Assembly: GCA_964019425.1 (NCBI GenBank)
Contig: OZ025815.1
Coordinates: forward strand, 496,001 to 560,000
Length of the DNA stretch: 64,000 nt
Source: Flectonema sp. DT1601
Taxonomy: Eukaryota; Euglenozoa; Diplonemea; Diplonemida; Diplonemidae
Direction of reading: 5' to 3'
Shown here: positions 41,945-56,600 of the stretch, piece after piece
Layout of the letters: each line of letters begins with the position of its first letter
How positions within the stretch are numbered: the first letter of the stretch is position 1
The notes under the pieces: model-generated
What the model was told of the DNA's origin: nothing
Seen by the model: only the letters and a program-made list of their open reading frames with translations
Database searches by the model: none
Position numbers and translations under genes: made by a program

Positions 41945-44900
41945 TCAACCTCTACCTTCTGCTTCATGTCTTGCAAGTTGCTGTCTAATGGCAAGCATGT
42001 CATCAGAGAGGGACTTTTGGGCACCAACAGATTGATTATCTGGGTGATTGAGAAGATGCTGCAGCTCAACTAACTTCACAACTAATCCTCTAACATGATC
42101 AAACTCACGTAGTTGTTCTTCGGGAACTATATTACGGTTAGGAGAATATGCACGAGGACTGTTGAAAGCAGACCGCGACAGAGATGGTGATTTACTCCTT
42201 CCAGCAGGTCTTCTTGGTGAATAATAAGAGCGACTCAGACTTGGGGATCTCCTTCCTTCACTTGCTAATGTTCCCTGACCTTTGTGTAAAAAGAAATGTC
42301 CATGACCTTCTTGTTGTTTAAGACCATGTTTACTGTTTTTTTTGTTTTTTATTTATTATTTATTTATTGTTTTCATTTGCCTTTAAAAACAAACACACAC
42401 CTCAACCAATGCTTTCTAGATTGTAAAATACGAGACTGAGCAGGTCGTGATAATGCATCGCATCTGACTGGATTGTTTTTTTGATGAGCTGTCCTGGGAG
42501 GATCTCCGCTACCATCCAACCAATCTGTGTTTGATTTACGTAATTATTTATAATTAATATGGTAATCAGATGACTTTATATAAAACACATACTAGCCCAC
42601 TTACGAAGAGAATCAGGTGTAATACTTCGTGATGGATCGACGTGTGAATGATGAGCTACATGAACAGGTCTCCCTCTCGGAGTGGATATGGATGGTGACT
42701 GTGGGATGCCCCACACACCAGTATCACCAGAATAACGATTATTCGGGAATTCTACTTCTTCAACGAACTGCTTATCAACTTCCGGGACTGGTTCTTGTGG
42801 TAACACGTAGTCACCAGATGACGCGATAGGAACTTCTGTCGGTGTGTTGAACTTTTTTATGTTTGTTCTTCTTTCCAAGTTTTGTCTCCGATGAGCAACT
42901 TCTCTAATTTTATTCATCTCCTGTTTCTCAATCAAATCAAATTCAGTTCTAGCGTCCTTCAGAGCTGCTTTACAATTATCAATTGCAATGGAAGATGCTT
43001 CTTTCTCAGCTCTGATATCTGAAGTGGGTGGTGGTGGAGGAGGAGGTTGTAAAGGTTCAATTCGAGAGTAAGAAACATTCATTAAAACATTCTCACTTTG
43101 TGAATTGATACAATAATCAGAAACTTGATCACCAATACTTCCCCTGGCTAGACTTGATGTTCGAGGGAATGGAGGCGTCACCGTTGGTATTCTCTTAACA
43201 GGTGATCGACTTCTATATGGAGATACCCTTCCCGTTCTAGGGGCGTTTATAGCAGTAGCAGGAGCGCTTGTAGCAGTTGCAGGAGGTACTAGTCTAATTG
43301 TTATTTTAGTACTGTGGTCATCACTCTGTTCCTTCATTCGAAGTAATTCAGATCCTTCACTACTACCACTTTGATATTCTTGTTGAGGCATTGCTGGCGT
43401 ATCCAAATGAGCAGGTTCCTGCTTGATATCAGTATGTGGAGCTAATACTGGGGTGTCCAATGGAGTCTTTTTTTCCATAATTGGAGTGTCAAGGGGTTTT
43501 TCTATTATTGGAGGGTCTTCTCTTTTTTCAACGAGAGTGGAATCATTCTGATGGACTGGATGATTGCTGGAAGACGTACTTCTGTAATTAGTTGGAGGAG
43601 GTTGTTGTTGCTGTTGTTGTTGAAAATGATTTTCAGGAAACATCATTTTCCCACCAGCAGAGCTAGTAGATCTCATATTGTGAGGAAGAGTATTCGAAGT
43701 CATTGATGATTGAAGTATTGGTATCGGTCTGATTGACCTGTACTGTGCATCCTCTTCCAGAAGTTGTAAGAATCTGTTAATCGGCATTTGATTCTCACCT
43801 CCATATCTCTTATCAGTACCTCCATGACAACGGATGTATGAGTCTCTTATCTCTTTTCTTTGGAGTGTTTTTGTAAGTGTTTTGACAATGCCGTGGAATC
43901 GTTCATCACGTTCGTCTTTTTCGTCATTTATGATTCCTTTTCGTGTAGCAGTCTCCAAGTCTTGTAGCTTTACGAGACCTCTCTTAATATCAAATTTCAT
44001 CATAATCCTTTCTCTTTGATATGCTTCCTTTCTTTCAATGTAAAGGATATTCTCAGCTAGAGTAGTGTATGCAGCTCGTAGTCGTAGAGCTCTTATGATC
44101 GTGAATCTCTTTCTGTTTTCATCTGTGACGTATGAGGCGCGTTGATGACCTTCAGAATGGAATAACCACACAAGATTGGACATGTATTTCTCTCTATTTT
44201 CTAGTTGTTGTCTATCAGTCCATTCAGTTTGCTCAATCTTTGTAGCTGCAGCTACGATTGCCATCGGATTTGTTTTTTCATCTTCTTGCTGAACCTCTCC
44301 TTGGACTGTGAGAGGATCTTCAAGTTCGTCTCTTCTTTTTTGAACAATTTTCGCAGCCTCATCTCTTATTTTTTGTTGTTCTTTGCTAACTTCTGCTCTT
44401 GGTGGGGTAACAGGTTGACCGACACCACCCGATATTAAGTCAAGAAAGAAGTATTTTATTTGTTTTAAAACAGTCGGGATATCAACCTCTCCCTCACCAG
44501 CAACATGATGAGTGTCTAGTGATAAAACCCAACTTGTTGGTGTTGTTGTTGTAGCAAGAAGCGCCATGGCAGCAGTTAATTTCGTAACTGACTTAGTAAT
44601 ATAAGAGCTCCTTCCATCTTTATGAACAGAAGTAATTGTTCTCAACAGGTGATTCCCGCTATTAGCAAACGACGGTGGAGGAGGTGCGTTAATAGCCCAA
44701 GCACCTGATAAATTATAAGAACACGGACCCAAAGTATGTTCTACTAGTAAGTTTTCATCACCTGCACGAGACGTCGCTCCATAACTGAATATCCGAGGGT
44801 GATTTCCCCCACCAAATCGAGATACAATTTCAGAAACGACTTCTCCAGGAGGTCGCATTCTTGTTGTTAACGTGTCTAATGCAGATCCAATCAAGCTTGG

Positions 44901-47090
44901 GGCAACTGTTGATACTAACAACTCAACAATACTCTGTCGAGTCTCAATAGTTTCAGATGTTGGATAGAAATGATGCATGTATAGAAGATGAAATACTTCA
45001 AAAATACTATTTCTCATTAATCTAAATAAATCTTGATATGATGTTTCTTGAGAAGAATCCATCCATGAGCTGTACTTCGCTCTGACACTTTCAATAAAAG
45101 CCTCTTCCTTCCCAACATATTCCTTTGAGTTCATCGTAGCATCAAGATACTTTAAATGAGCAGGTGAAAACTTGTTGTATATCCCCCAAGCTTCCCTTCT
45201 AATTTGAAGAAAACTTGTTTTATATTCATGGGAGAGCTGTTCTTCTAGTTCGATAGGATAGATTTCCCATTTCTGAGAGAGTCTTTCTGACTCATCAACT
45301 CTACCTGGGTCATATCTAGTAAAGAATGAAACCAGTTGATCGATTAAGGGAGGCTGCTCTAATTCAGGACCTCCGTTGTTATACTTTGAATGCAATGCTT
45401 GAAACAACTCTTCCTCTCTTCCATGATATTGTAATAAAATATCATCGATTGAGGAGATAAGTTCAGGACGAATCTCTGAGTATAATCCAAAGATTTTTTC
45501 TCTTGTTGCGAACCATCCACTTCTGTCATATTTAGCCTCTAATCCCGCAATGAATCCTTTCATGTTCGCTTCTGTTACCATTTGACTTAATAAATACTCA
45601 CTGTGATCTGTTTTATCAGGCGCATGATGCATGTAAAATTTTCTAACTGCATCCAACATATACTCTCTGTCGAGGAGTCTTTTGCAAGGAAGACCAGGAA
45701 GAGCTGCATCTTTTGGTTCAAAAGGTAGAATATTAAAAATAGTAGTAGTCTGACCAAGGGGTTCAGAAGCTGTGTCATAACATGAAATGGATTCAAAAAC
45801 ACCGTGAACAAGCTGATTATATAAATATGAAGCTAGATTACACAGAGATAGTTCTGTTGCGTGATAATCAAGCTGCATCCCTTCATGAACACCTTGTTGT
45901 TGAACTAGGAAATGAAGAGACTCAGGAGGTAATTGAAGACACTTGGCGGCATATTTTAAGTGGTCGTCAGCTGATAAGACTCCCATTGGAAAATCACGTG
46001 GGTCGTTTGAGGGATCGACTGACATTACTAAGACCCATCTTGCTAATAAGATGTGTACAATCGAACCTAAAATAGCCCATAACTGAACTCCCATCACACC
46101 ACCAACACCGAGGATGTCAAGGGCGCCACGAAAATCTGGAAAAGTTGGAATCGCTCCATCAAAATGCGGTTTTGGCATCAGCTGTGTCATCGTATGCTGC
46201 GGAGGTAATCCCAACTCACCAACGAGTGATGACTCAGTGAGTAGATAAAATGCTAAATAAGATGATCTTGGTATCCTACTCACAGCATCGACTTTAACTG
46301 CAGGCAACATATCTAAAACAACAGACGTATCGATAGCCATAGGGTTTACTGTTACTTTTCTAACTGAGCAGTCTGTATCATGTTGTAGTTCCATTTGATA
46401 AACCATTCCAGATACACTAGGCCTTCCTGGATAACTAAAAGTACTCAAGGCTTCGATAGTTGTAAATAATGCGTTGTGAAAGTGAGAAACTGGTCTTCTT
46501 AAATTTACATCTTCCTTTGGCTGAATTTTCATAAGTTGTTTTGGTATTTGAAAAGCGTATCGACCACTGAAAGCGTGGCTCTCACCTGAACCAGCAGGCA
46601 TACAGAGTAAGCATCTATCACCTGGTAACTCTATTAGTGTTCTGGTTAATCCTTGAATGTGTTCTTGAAGGATTCCTTGATTCGCACCACCAAACACGGT
46701 GACTAGCGGAGGGTTTTTCAAAGCAGGGATCTCCCATTGTCCTGAATACATTCGATGTAAAAGTGTGAATAGTGTTGCTGGCTCTCTTGCTAGTGGATCT
46801 AAACTCGGTAGATCTTCCAAACTTTTGAGTTCTGTGAAATCTTCAGGTTTTAACTTCGTGAATTCTAACGGAACTGGTATCACAGATTCTGTATTACGCA
46901 GAGTGACGTTGACACCTCTTTGAGGATCTCTGATACTTACAATACCTCCTTCACCATGGCCTATTAGAACACCAACTGCCCATCCTGAATTCGCTTCTTC
47001 AAAGAAGACAGGAGTATTTAAAGCTAAATCAGCTACGTCCGAGTGAGGAGATACAACAAACGCATCAGAAGGAGAAGGCGTGACTGCCAT
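41945..47090 (-). CDS. Myosin-head-like protein without nucleotide-binding motifs (pseudo-motor)
   Basis: Three exons: complement(join(41945..42332, 42401..42524, 42593..47090)), 1,669 residues. Residues 25-75 resemble the myosin N-terminal SH3-like part. Then come FTKLKPEDFTELKSLEDLPS and LFTLLHRMYSGQWEI (relay to the first head helix), PVSHFHNALFTT (200-211, as PilEAFGNAkT), RSSYLAFYLL (275-284, as ERnyHiFYqLL), FPDFRGALDILGV with IVHILLARW (318-352) and LQLPPESLHFL...LASYLYNQLVHGVFESI (386-435). The order and spacing are those of a myosin head. The P-loop GESGAGKT is replaced by GSGESHAF, switch I by ALSTFSYPG and switch II by NILPFE, so ATP hydrolysis is not expected. The tail (1,100-1,669) has Gln/Pro-rich linkers, SPSLSRS-type repeats and coiled coils. 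Confidence 0.72.
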
Positions 47091-50000
47091 GTTAAGATCC
47101 CTCTCCCCCCTGACGGGGGTGAGTCCTGTGAACGAATAATAATATTAAATAATCACTTTGTCAGTGTCCAGTGTCACAGCCATATTTCAATTGCACAATT
47201 CAAACAGCAGTCAGCAGCCTAATTTTGTAAATCAATCCTGAGAAAATAATATGGATAAGTTTATAAAGAAATGAAGAATCAGAATTTTTTTTTTTTTTTT
47301 TCAACTAATCTTTTTTTTTCCTTATGTAACCTAATCCTATGTAAGACTAATTATCGTAAAAAGTCATGTTTCGTGAAAGGATTCGGAACAAAAAAAAAAA
47401 AAACTGCAGATGGCGATCTACGAAGAAACCAATATCAGGGGAAAGTGAAGGGGAAACCTTATCTCGCAGTGCGAAGTAAAAAGAAACAATAACCGAAATA
47501 GTACACTTCAAAAAAAAAAAAAAAATGTTTTTTTTAGTATGAAAACGAAGAAGAGAAACAACGAAGAAAAAAAGAAGAAAAGTTCTCCTCCTTTGCTTTT
47601 CATTCTCACTTATTTTTCTTTTTTCCCGTTTTTTTTTTTTTCTCTTCTGCCGTAATAGGATCCTAAGTGAACGCGAATTTTCATAAGTCACGTATTTGCC
47701 TTACCGTAAAACGTGACGACTGAATGCGAAACTGGAAAGAATAGGTTCCGTAGTTCTTGTTTTTATTATTGTTATTTTATTTTTTTTTTTTTTTTTCTTC
47801 AAGTTCAAAGAAAAAAACCATAACTGAAAAAAAGCGAAAATAAAAAAATTCAAACTTGATTTGTGATGATAATTTCCTTTATAAAAATTAAGAACAAAAA
47901 AAAAAAATTATAATTTCTCAGCTATAAATAGTGGGCAAAGAAACTAAAAGTTTTTTTTTTTTTTTTTTTTTTTTTTAAATATGAATACTGTGTTTAAGAA
48001 AAGAGAACCGGGGGTAGCTCTTCCGGCAGCAGATAAAACCATGCTATTATATTGCTACCAGGTGCTGAACAAAGCAATAACGATAAAGGAGAAGGGATGG
48101 AAGGGGTAGGGCAGGGTTGGGCTGGAGAGGTGGGACGGAGTGAATCAAATAAAAAAAATCCGCACAAACATGTCCGTAACAAAAACAAAGAACAATCAGC
48201 TGGTTGCTGTAGGCGAATAGCAGAACAAAAACGAAGTAACGGAATTAAGTATTGAAAAAAAAAAAAAAGGAAAAAAAATTGGAAACAACAGACAGAAACT
48301 CTTTACCTTTTTTTTTTTTAAATTCAAGAACTTCTTACCAATTACAAATGCCTTCCATAGCAGGGTCTCAGTGTCTTCACCGTGACAAGCCACTTGTAAA
48401 GTGATAGAAGCTGCAAACTAAGTCGGTGCTTGTGATTCACAAGACTGATTGTTTTTTTTTTTTTTTCGTTTTTCAAAGGAATTATGTAGCTACCTTTTAA
48501 ACGACCCAAGAAAGAAAGAAAAACCACAGTGGTAATATATTTGTCTAAAAAAAACTTTTCTTCTTTGGTTCTACAAGTACATAGAGGAGGAACTAGGGTG
48601 ATGGCCATAAACCAAAAAAAAAAAAAAAAGGGATGGGGAGAAAGAGACCCATTAGAGATTCCCCACGAATGGCAAATCAAAAAGTGATACGTGTATCTTT
48701 GATTGCGACATCACAATCGTATATTTTTTTTTAATTTTTTTTTATTTTTAAACGAACACTTCCCCCAATCGTTGTTATTTATGGTGGTAAAGAAAAAATA
48801 TCCGCCAGGTAGGGCTGTTTGGCAGGCAGCACGGATGTAGAATCCACTACCGACGAACAATCTTCTTCTTCGACAGGTTCAGTGTCTCTCCAGTGGAAAG
48901 CCCACGCAAGATTCAGGGGAAGGAGAGGGGGGGAGAAGGGAAGATAGAAAGGGAGAGAACTAAAAGGGTAAAAAACCTAAACGTGCTCACTAATTTTCAG
49001 CAAAAGAATGGGGTACGTGGATTGAATGAGTCAAACGCGAGCATCAAAGAAAAAAAAAAAAAAGAAAAAACACGTAGTATCAAATCGGAAAAACATAATT
49101 TACAAAGAGCTTCACTACATTTCACTGGGTACTAAAACCCGCAATGAAAGAATCTACATTTGGTGCATTGCTAGCTATCTTTTTTCTTACTTCTTCTTTC
49201 ACGTATTGGGTAATACGTAGAACCAAGACTGCCAATAATTACCATAAATTTTTTTTTTTTTTTTTTTTTTTACAAAACCTTTATCCTCCAAAGACACTTC
49301 ACGAGTGATAGGTGTATACCGAATTGTGTACATAGTTAAGAAATAAAAAAAAACTTTTTTTTTTTTTTTCCCCCTTTTCTTTCCGGGATAGCTAATAGAA
49401 AAGTATAATCTGATAGTGCTGCACGTTTTTCCTCATTCCGAGGAAATGGGAAGGGGAAGGAAGGGTTTTGGGGAGGACAAGTAATGGAGAGAGAGTCTAT
49501 GCTCTTTTCTTTATTTGTTTTTTTTAAAATAACTTTTATAACTTATTGTATCATAGGGGATGGGTGATCACGTGTACCGAGTTGAACGACAGACGATGCG
49601 GGGTTTGAAGAACCAAAGAAAGGAAAGAAGAACAAAAAAATCTCGAATAGTTAACCGTCTTTTGTTCAAAATGAGCGCTTCTCCTTTCAACGAGAACCAC
49701 ATGATTAATAGCTTATGGGCATCCTTTTCACTGAATAGGAGGGAGAGGCGCTTAAAAGACATATCGAAAGGCTCCATATTCTTTTTAGTTTTTGAACAAA
49801 AAAAAAGGAGGGAAACAAAAAAAAAAAAAAAAAAAAAAAACAGTACGAAATTATCAGTACGTAGTAAAGCAACAATAAAACAGTGTTACTCTTTTTTTTT
49901 TTTTTTATTTATTAGATTTGCAAAAAAGTGGAAAAACATCCCTGCAAATATCCCCAACATACAAACAGACAACGGCTGCCGTAGTTTGAAAAAAATAACT

Positions 50001-50612
50001 TGCATGAAATTCCTATTGTCGTTTATACAAATTCTACTTAAAAAAAAAAAAAAAAAAATGGAATAAAAAAAAATTAAAACGCAACTTCAGAATATAGTAA
50101 AAGCAACGATTTAAGTTATATTGATGGAGGTGCTGACCCCCTCATTCAGCCTGTAGTAAGCTGGACTCTTTCCTATATGATATTTAAAGGGGAAAGAGAT
50201 AAAAACAAGCGAAATAAAAATAGAATCGCCGCTGAGAGGAAGGTACGCACGTCATCATGCCGTGTTGTTTACACTAGCTGGCAGTCCGCTTCCCTTAGAA
50301 CGCCAGAGTGCCAACTACAACAACAACAAAAAAAAATAATAAAAATATATAGTACCCTTGCACTGTAGCACTTCGCTACTTGCGGGAGAAGGGAGAGAAG
50401 GAAAAAAAAAGAAAAACGAAAGAACAAAAAGAAAACAGTTTCCTTTTTTTTTTAAGGAAACAAAATAACATAATAGTGAGGAATTATGCAAGCGGCGAGC
50501 ATTTTTCTTTATTTATAGGAGAGAGGAAAAGAATGGAAAAAAAAAAGAAGCAAAACTCTGAAATATAATTATGTCTCAAATCTTCTCTTTTTTTTTTATA
50601 TTTTTTTTTTTA

Positions 50613-50645
<33 letters not shown>

Positions 50646-50647
50646 GT
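47091..50647. other. 3.5-kb low-complexity spacer, no gene supported
   Basis: Rich in A and T runs of 10-26 nt on both strands. The longest open stretches (for example 49560-50066, plus) consist largely of Lys, Arg and Phe and have no recognisable fold. A hairpin CCCCC-TGAC-GGGGG at 47106-47119 lies 16 nt before the myosin-like start codon. The region must hold the promoter of that gene and the 3' end of the giant gene. A tRNA search by eye found nothing. Confidence 0.55.
47106..47119 (-). promoter_or_regulatory. Small hairpin 16 nt before the myosin-like start codon
   Basis: 5-bp stem with loop TGAC; the gene-strand sequence CCCCCGTCAGGGGG is followed by GAGAGGG and then the start codon. 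It resembles the hairpin before the helicase gene. Confidence 0.4.
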
Positions 50648-53600
50648 CTACAATGTTTCCTCATCTGCTCCTGCGGCAGGAGAGTACTCCAATTCATCCC
50701 CAAAGTTTACAGATGGTGTATCAGGCAGTACAGCGTCTAAGTTTGACATAGGATTGGCAACTGAGACTGGTGCACCAACTTCGCTTTGTGCGAAGACAAA
50801 GCCCATCTTGCCTGGATCTCTCTCTTCGTCAGGGAATTCTCCGTAAACTACGCCCCAAGCATTTGTAATTTCATTCATCGAAAGTTGTTTTCTTTGATGA
50901 GTAACAGTTGCTTTGTGACTGTCATTCTTACGTTCAAGAAACTTAAATCTGTTCTCTCCCTTTGTCTTTGAATCAAATATCTCTTTCCAATATCCATACG
51001 AAGCGGTACAGTCGAGAGTTTTATCAGGTTGTTGTTTTTGTTTAAATCTTCTCTGCATCATGTCAATGCCTAACCATTTTCTACGACGTTCAACACGTTC
51101 AATGTCATCGAGAACGTCTTGTCTTGTTCTCAAGCAGTTCGGTTTATTCTTGTCATATAAATTAGTTAGATAATCTTTTGCTTCATCACAGCTGATGTTT
51201 CCGTCACCGTCACTGTCAACTATGTTTGTGATTTCTTTAATCAGATCTCTAACAATGAAGAATACAAAAGTCAATAATACCAAAACATTAAATCCAACGA
51301 TTGACCACGTTAACAGTGATTTCGCACTGTCAGTGAGGTCCGCAAAGTAAAACAGAGCCAAGTTTAACGTAAGCATCAAACACATTAAGGAAATGTTCTC
51401 GAGGATCCATAGGATACTAAATTTGAATGGTCTCAACATTACATTCAAAAATAAGAACAAAGCTGTCGTCCACATTGCCGCCCAAATTTGATGTTCCGCA
51501 TTTCTAGCTAAGAAGACAACAATAAAGACAATAAACATTTTCCTAATCATGATAACCATCTCCCAATACCAACGCTTTTGTCTGTAACCAGCATATAAGA
51601 ATCCGAGTGTGGACATTACTTCTTTTGTTCTGAGACCAGAAAGGTTTCTGTAAAGCATGATCCATCCACCAAGAGGAAGACCGAATCCGTATCCAAAAAA
51701 CAATACGAATGACATAAACTTGTATGTGGTATACTTATCTCCAGTGCATTCAATTGAGGGGTCGACGACTAAGAATGGATGACATGTTTCAGAATCGACA
51801 CAAGTTCTATCAGTGCAGTTCAACATCAGAGCAATCTCCTTAATTAGCGATGGGTATATTAAGAAAATAACAACCAGAACTGCAACTGTGTAAACATCTC
51901 GAGAACGAGTCAGAACAACTCCTCCTTCTTCAGCCAAGTGTGACATCTTTGGTTGTGGTGCTAATTTATACTTTCTGTGAGCCTGATCAGCTCCAAACTG
52001 ATGAATACCTTCATAACATGCTTCACAGTATGATTTATTATGTTGAGGACAGAACCAAACAGCAAAATCACTGTAACAAACTTGACATTCTTCGATGACG
52101 TTCATCTTTTTGTCAGCTGTTTCTAACATTGCTTTACGAAGTTCCACCTCTTCTTCGATTTGTTCTTGTCTTGCTTGATCCTCTTCCTTCCATGATTTAT
52201 TCATGTATTCGTAACCACTTCTGTAAAGAGTTCCACGACGATTACTATCACTTAGTGATCTGTGAAGGTTTCCCTCATAGAATTCTTCGTTTTCTTCTGG
52301 AACAACTTCATCAGTGTCGCTCTTGTCTTCTAAGGCTTCTTGTTGTGCTACGAATTGCTGCTGAATTTGTTGTTCTGTGTAACCTTGGCGAGTCCATTCA
52401 TCAAGTTTATCTCTTGCTCGCCTGAGTCTAGTCATTGCATATAATTCACTACAAGGAATCTTAGTTGAGAGAGTGACAAGATCATAAATAGCCTTCCCGT
52501 CTTCGTCAGCAGGCATTGAAATCATGTCTCGCTTAGTTTTTGGTTGAGTTGATCCAAGTTTGTAAGGTAAGACAGTATCCTTATACCACTCAGGAAGTCT
52601 TTCAGTACGTTCATCAGCAAGAGTGAACGATGGTACAACAACGTGACGTTGTTCCTTCTCACCATTTGGTGGTGTTCTCGGAGGTGTTGCAGGTCCTTGT
52701 CTGGTGATCCATTGGCGAGTTTCATATGTGACAGGATCAGATCGTTTTATCTGCCAAACAGTTTCTCCAGCACGTCTTTCTCTTGTCATCGTCAATGAGT
52801 CATCAGCTTGAAAACGTCTTGTGCTGTCCATAGTCTTAAGACCATCGTGATCTTTGAGGATTTCTTCATACGCACGTTCACGTCTCTTCGTAATTGATAA
52901 GTTAGCATTGAATGGGTTGATTTGTAATTTTGGATTATCTGAAAATGTTGACCATGTGATACCAAACGTATGTCTTTCAGCAACAGTTCTATCAGGAATA
53001 GAAAACGGTTTATGCTGTGGAACCTTATCAGCATATGGAGGGATGTTTGATAAAGCATAGGCAGAAAGTCTCTTACCATGAGCATCAAGTTCTTCTTTTG
53101 TTAAATCACCTTCTTGACTAACGAGCATTTCATCAAGTAGTTCATCAACTTCAAAGAGTGTTTCCATCTCTTCAGCTACGTCATCCTTTAGGTATGTAGT
53201 TCTCTTTGATAAGCGAGCCTCCTTATCTTTTTCTTCTTTTGATAATCGAGAATCACCAAAACAACTTTCGACGATTTCACCTAACTCAACTAACGATGGT
53301 ATTGATTTTCTATATCTCAGTGTTTCTTTTAATTTATGTCTTGCAAGGCATGCAACTAGTAATTCACCTCTGAAGGTGTGAAACAAAGCACGAGGAGTGA
53401 CCTCGTGTTCTGGATAGCTGCAGGTGTACCACGAACCGTTTATCAATTCTTCAAGTGAAGAGAAGTTTGGATTTCCAGGAGAACCAACACCCTTCGTTGG
53501 GAATAGCTGTTCGAGCATGCAACATGAATCACACAACCAGCATCCGTGTCGTCCCAATATTATAGTACTTTCCCATAGAGGTTCACCGTTAACAAGTTTT

Positions 53601-56600
53601 CTTATTCTGAATGGCGTTACTGATTCTCTCACACCCGAAGTCTTATCAGCAAGTTGTGATGCAGTTAAATCAATGTTGTATTTATGTTTTGGGTTCGCTA
53701 ATTCCCGCATGACAACATCAATTGTTCCCTCATTCCTATTTCCATTAACGTGAGCATCTAAAAGCATATGTAATTCTCTTCTATCTCTTTCAGGTATAAA
53801 CCAATCATAAAGCCAATGATATGGCGATTGGCACTCACATGAACTTTCTTTCAACTCATCGCTCAGGTTGACAAGACTTACCTTTAACATCATTTTACGA
53901 AGTGAGATTGCAACTCCAGGGACGACAATAACAATTATAGGTGCCTGTTTTTAGGTATTGTGTGTTGAAGTAGGGAAAGAGGAAAAAAAAAAGTTTTCTT
54001 AGAATAAGAGACATACCATCATCCAGGCAATGAATTTTGTGTAGTAGTCGAACTCAACAATACACTCGAGAGAAACGATCTTTGATGTTGGTCCCGTCTT
54101 GAGTTCTCCGTCAAGAAAAGATTGCATTGCTCCTCCCCAGTCCACGCTGAAGTCACCTGCTAAGGCGCTCACCTGTTTTTGGTTTGCTTTATGTAAAAAA
54201 AAACAACGCAAGAAATTTTGAAAACGAGGGGAAAAGAAATTAACAATACCTGAAGGTGGTTCATTAGGATTTTGATCATTACAGAAACCTGTGGGGCTTC
54301 AGTAACATACACTCCTGTGTTCATGTTGACGGCAACCATCACAACGATGACTATTAACACGGCAATAGCTAAGATACTTAATACCAGATAGTTTGTGAAA
54401 GGTTCATAACAAGAAACACAACTAGCAGTATCCTTACCGTAACCGTAAGGGGCTACTGGTGTTGAATCGTGAATACATATTCCACAGAATGGACCCTTTG
54501 AACCTGGATTACACTGAACATTTGATCTGTCCTTGTCTGTCACTGCCGCATCAAGTGCAGGTAGTGATGATGCTTTGCAGTCTTCGGTTTCACATTCGTG
54601 TGCTTTGTATGTGACTGGTTCTCTCCAGAATCCTTTTTTGTTTGAAAGTGATGTAGTACCGTCACACAAGATACCTTCTTCACATTCTCCACACTCAGTT
54701 AAACAAGTATAAGGTGATGATCCAGTTACTCCTGATAATCCTAATGATGTTATTGGATTTCTTGGACCGTCGATTACCTCATCGAGATTGAAGTTCCAAC
54801 ATCCGAACTCAAAGGAATATCCGAATTGACTGCAACCTTCGCCATCTGTTATACTATCACAACATGACCTTGGAGAGACAAGAACAGAAACATCTGATGC
54901 GAGGTTTATAGCTTCAGCTGAAATACTTCTGCTGTCAACAGTGAAGGAGAGCTTGCACGTCATCCCATTCCAAACCTTAAACTTTCTTAAGTTAAACCTG
55001 ATCAAATTACTACTACTACTTTCAAAGGTACTATGACTTGGGTAGTCATCAGTTCTCTCAACACTTTTTGTAAGTTCAAAGTTGCATGCTAATGCTTCAA
55101 GTTCCTTTCTTCTTGTTTCAGTCCATGGTTCATTTCTTCTCTCAAATAGTGTTGGAGATAATAATGGATCTCTTAGTTGTGCTACTTCAGTTGATAATTG
55201 AAGATAGAACACTCCTCCAGATGTTTCAGAGTCTCCACTTGGTGGAACAACTTGATCGCGAGTCAGAACGTTTCCAGCAAAATCAAGAACTTGAACAGCG
55301 TACTCAACAGTTTCTGATAAGAAATTAGTAACCGCGTCTGTTGGTTGAGATGACCAACCTAATCTGTATGGTTTACCATTCGTTACTAAGAAGTTATGAA
55401 TATGTCTGAAATCTGTTGCTATGGTAGCACACTTAAACGAATCAATATAAGGAAGAACTCCATCACCACCTCGTTCACAACTAGGTAACGGAGTGATACC
55501 TAAACTTGGATCTGTCACATCAATAAGACGAACACCATATGTTCTTGATCTTGGACTTAGAATGTTGAACTTTATTGTGGCTACTCCAGCTATGATTTCA
55601 GCTGAATCACCATCAGGGAACTGAACGCATTGACTGTTAATACTTGTATCATTTGTTAGTCGGCAGTTGTCATGTTTTAGAGCAACTGGAGAGTTGGGTC
55701 CGTCCCATGATTTCAGATCATCTAAATTCTGTCCTTCGACAAAGATTCGAACTCGTCTGCCAGTAGTGTTGTCTCTGTGGAAGAGATCTGTTCCAACGGC
55801 ATCTTTCACAGTAATGTTTACTACAAATGGTCCTTCAATTTTACTTGATGAATAGGACAGTACACCAAGAAGTCTTTGAGATGACATCAGACCAAACTGT
55901 GCCGCCATACCAACAAGTGAAGGACCAATGCCGCTATTCTCTGAAGCAAACGCCTCAGAACAAGTTGTCGAAGAAGTACAACGAGTTGTTACTTTCATGC
56001 TGCTCGTACTTGGACTTGAAACCATTCTCTCAATACTTTGAGTACTAGAAGATTGTAATGTTGAGATATCTCTTTTAGTGTCAAGGGTTGCAATCACACG
56101 ATTGCTTAGTGTTGCAGATTGCCTTTCCAAACACTGAGATAAATCTAATTTCTTACCAGTTTGACAACAGCTAACTCTATCTTCCCAAGTATAGTCATCA
56201 GGACTATAAAAGTTTTGACAGAGATAATGACATCTAGGGAATACAGTTGTCACTGAACATGGATCTCGTAGTTGAGCTCTGACTACACAACTTTCTTCTG
56301 TTCCATTGACGTTGTATAGGAATATTACTCGAAGATTGTCTTCAGTTTGTTCACCAGTTGCGAAATCTAAGTAGTCACCGTAAATTGTAATATCATCACC
56401 GACAGTATCAGAACGTCCAGGAGCATCGCTAACTCCAACAGAGCTCGGTTCGTATTCACAGTTTAGATTATTGCTACAACCTGCAGCGCATCTTGATGTT
56501 TGAATAAGTTCAGAAAGTGATAATGGAGGAATGTCGTATCCATACTTAGTGAGAGCCTCTCCATAGAATTCCCAGGTAATATTAAAAGATTGATTTCCGT

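Noticed and set aside
49560-50066. A 168-codon plus-strand frame in the large spacer
   Set aside because: Consists largely of Lys, Arg and Phe runs caused by A/T tracts; no coherent hydrophobic pattern and no plausible introns.
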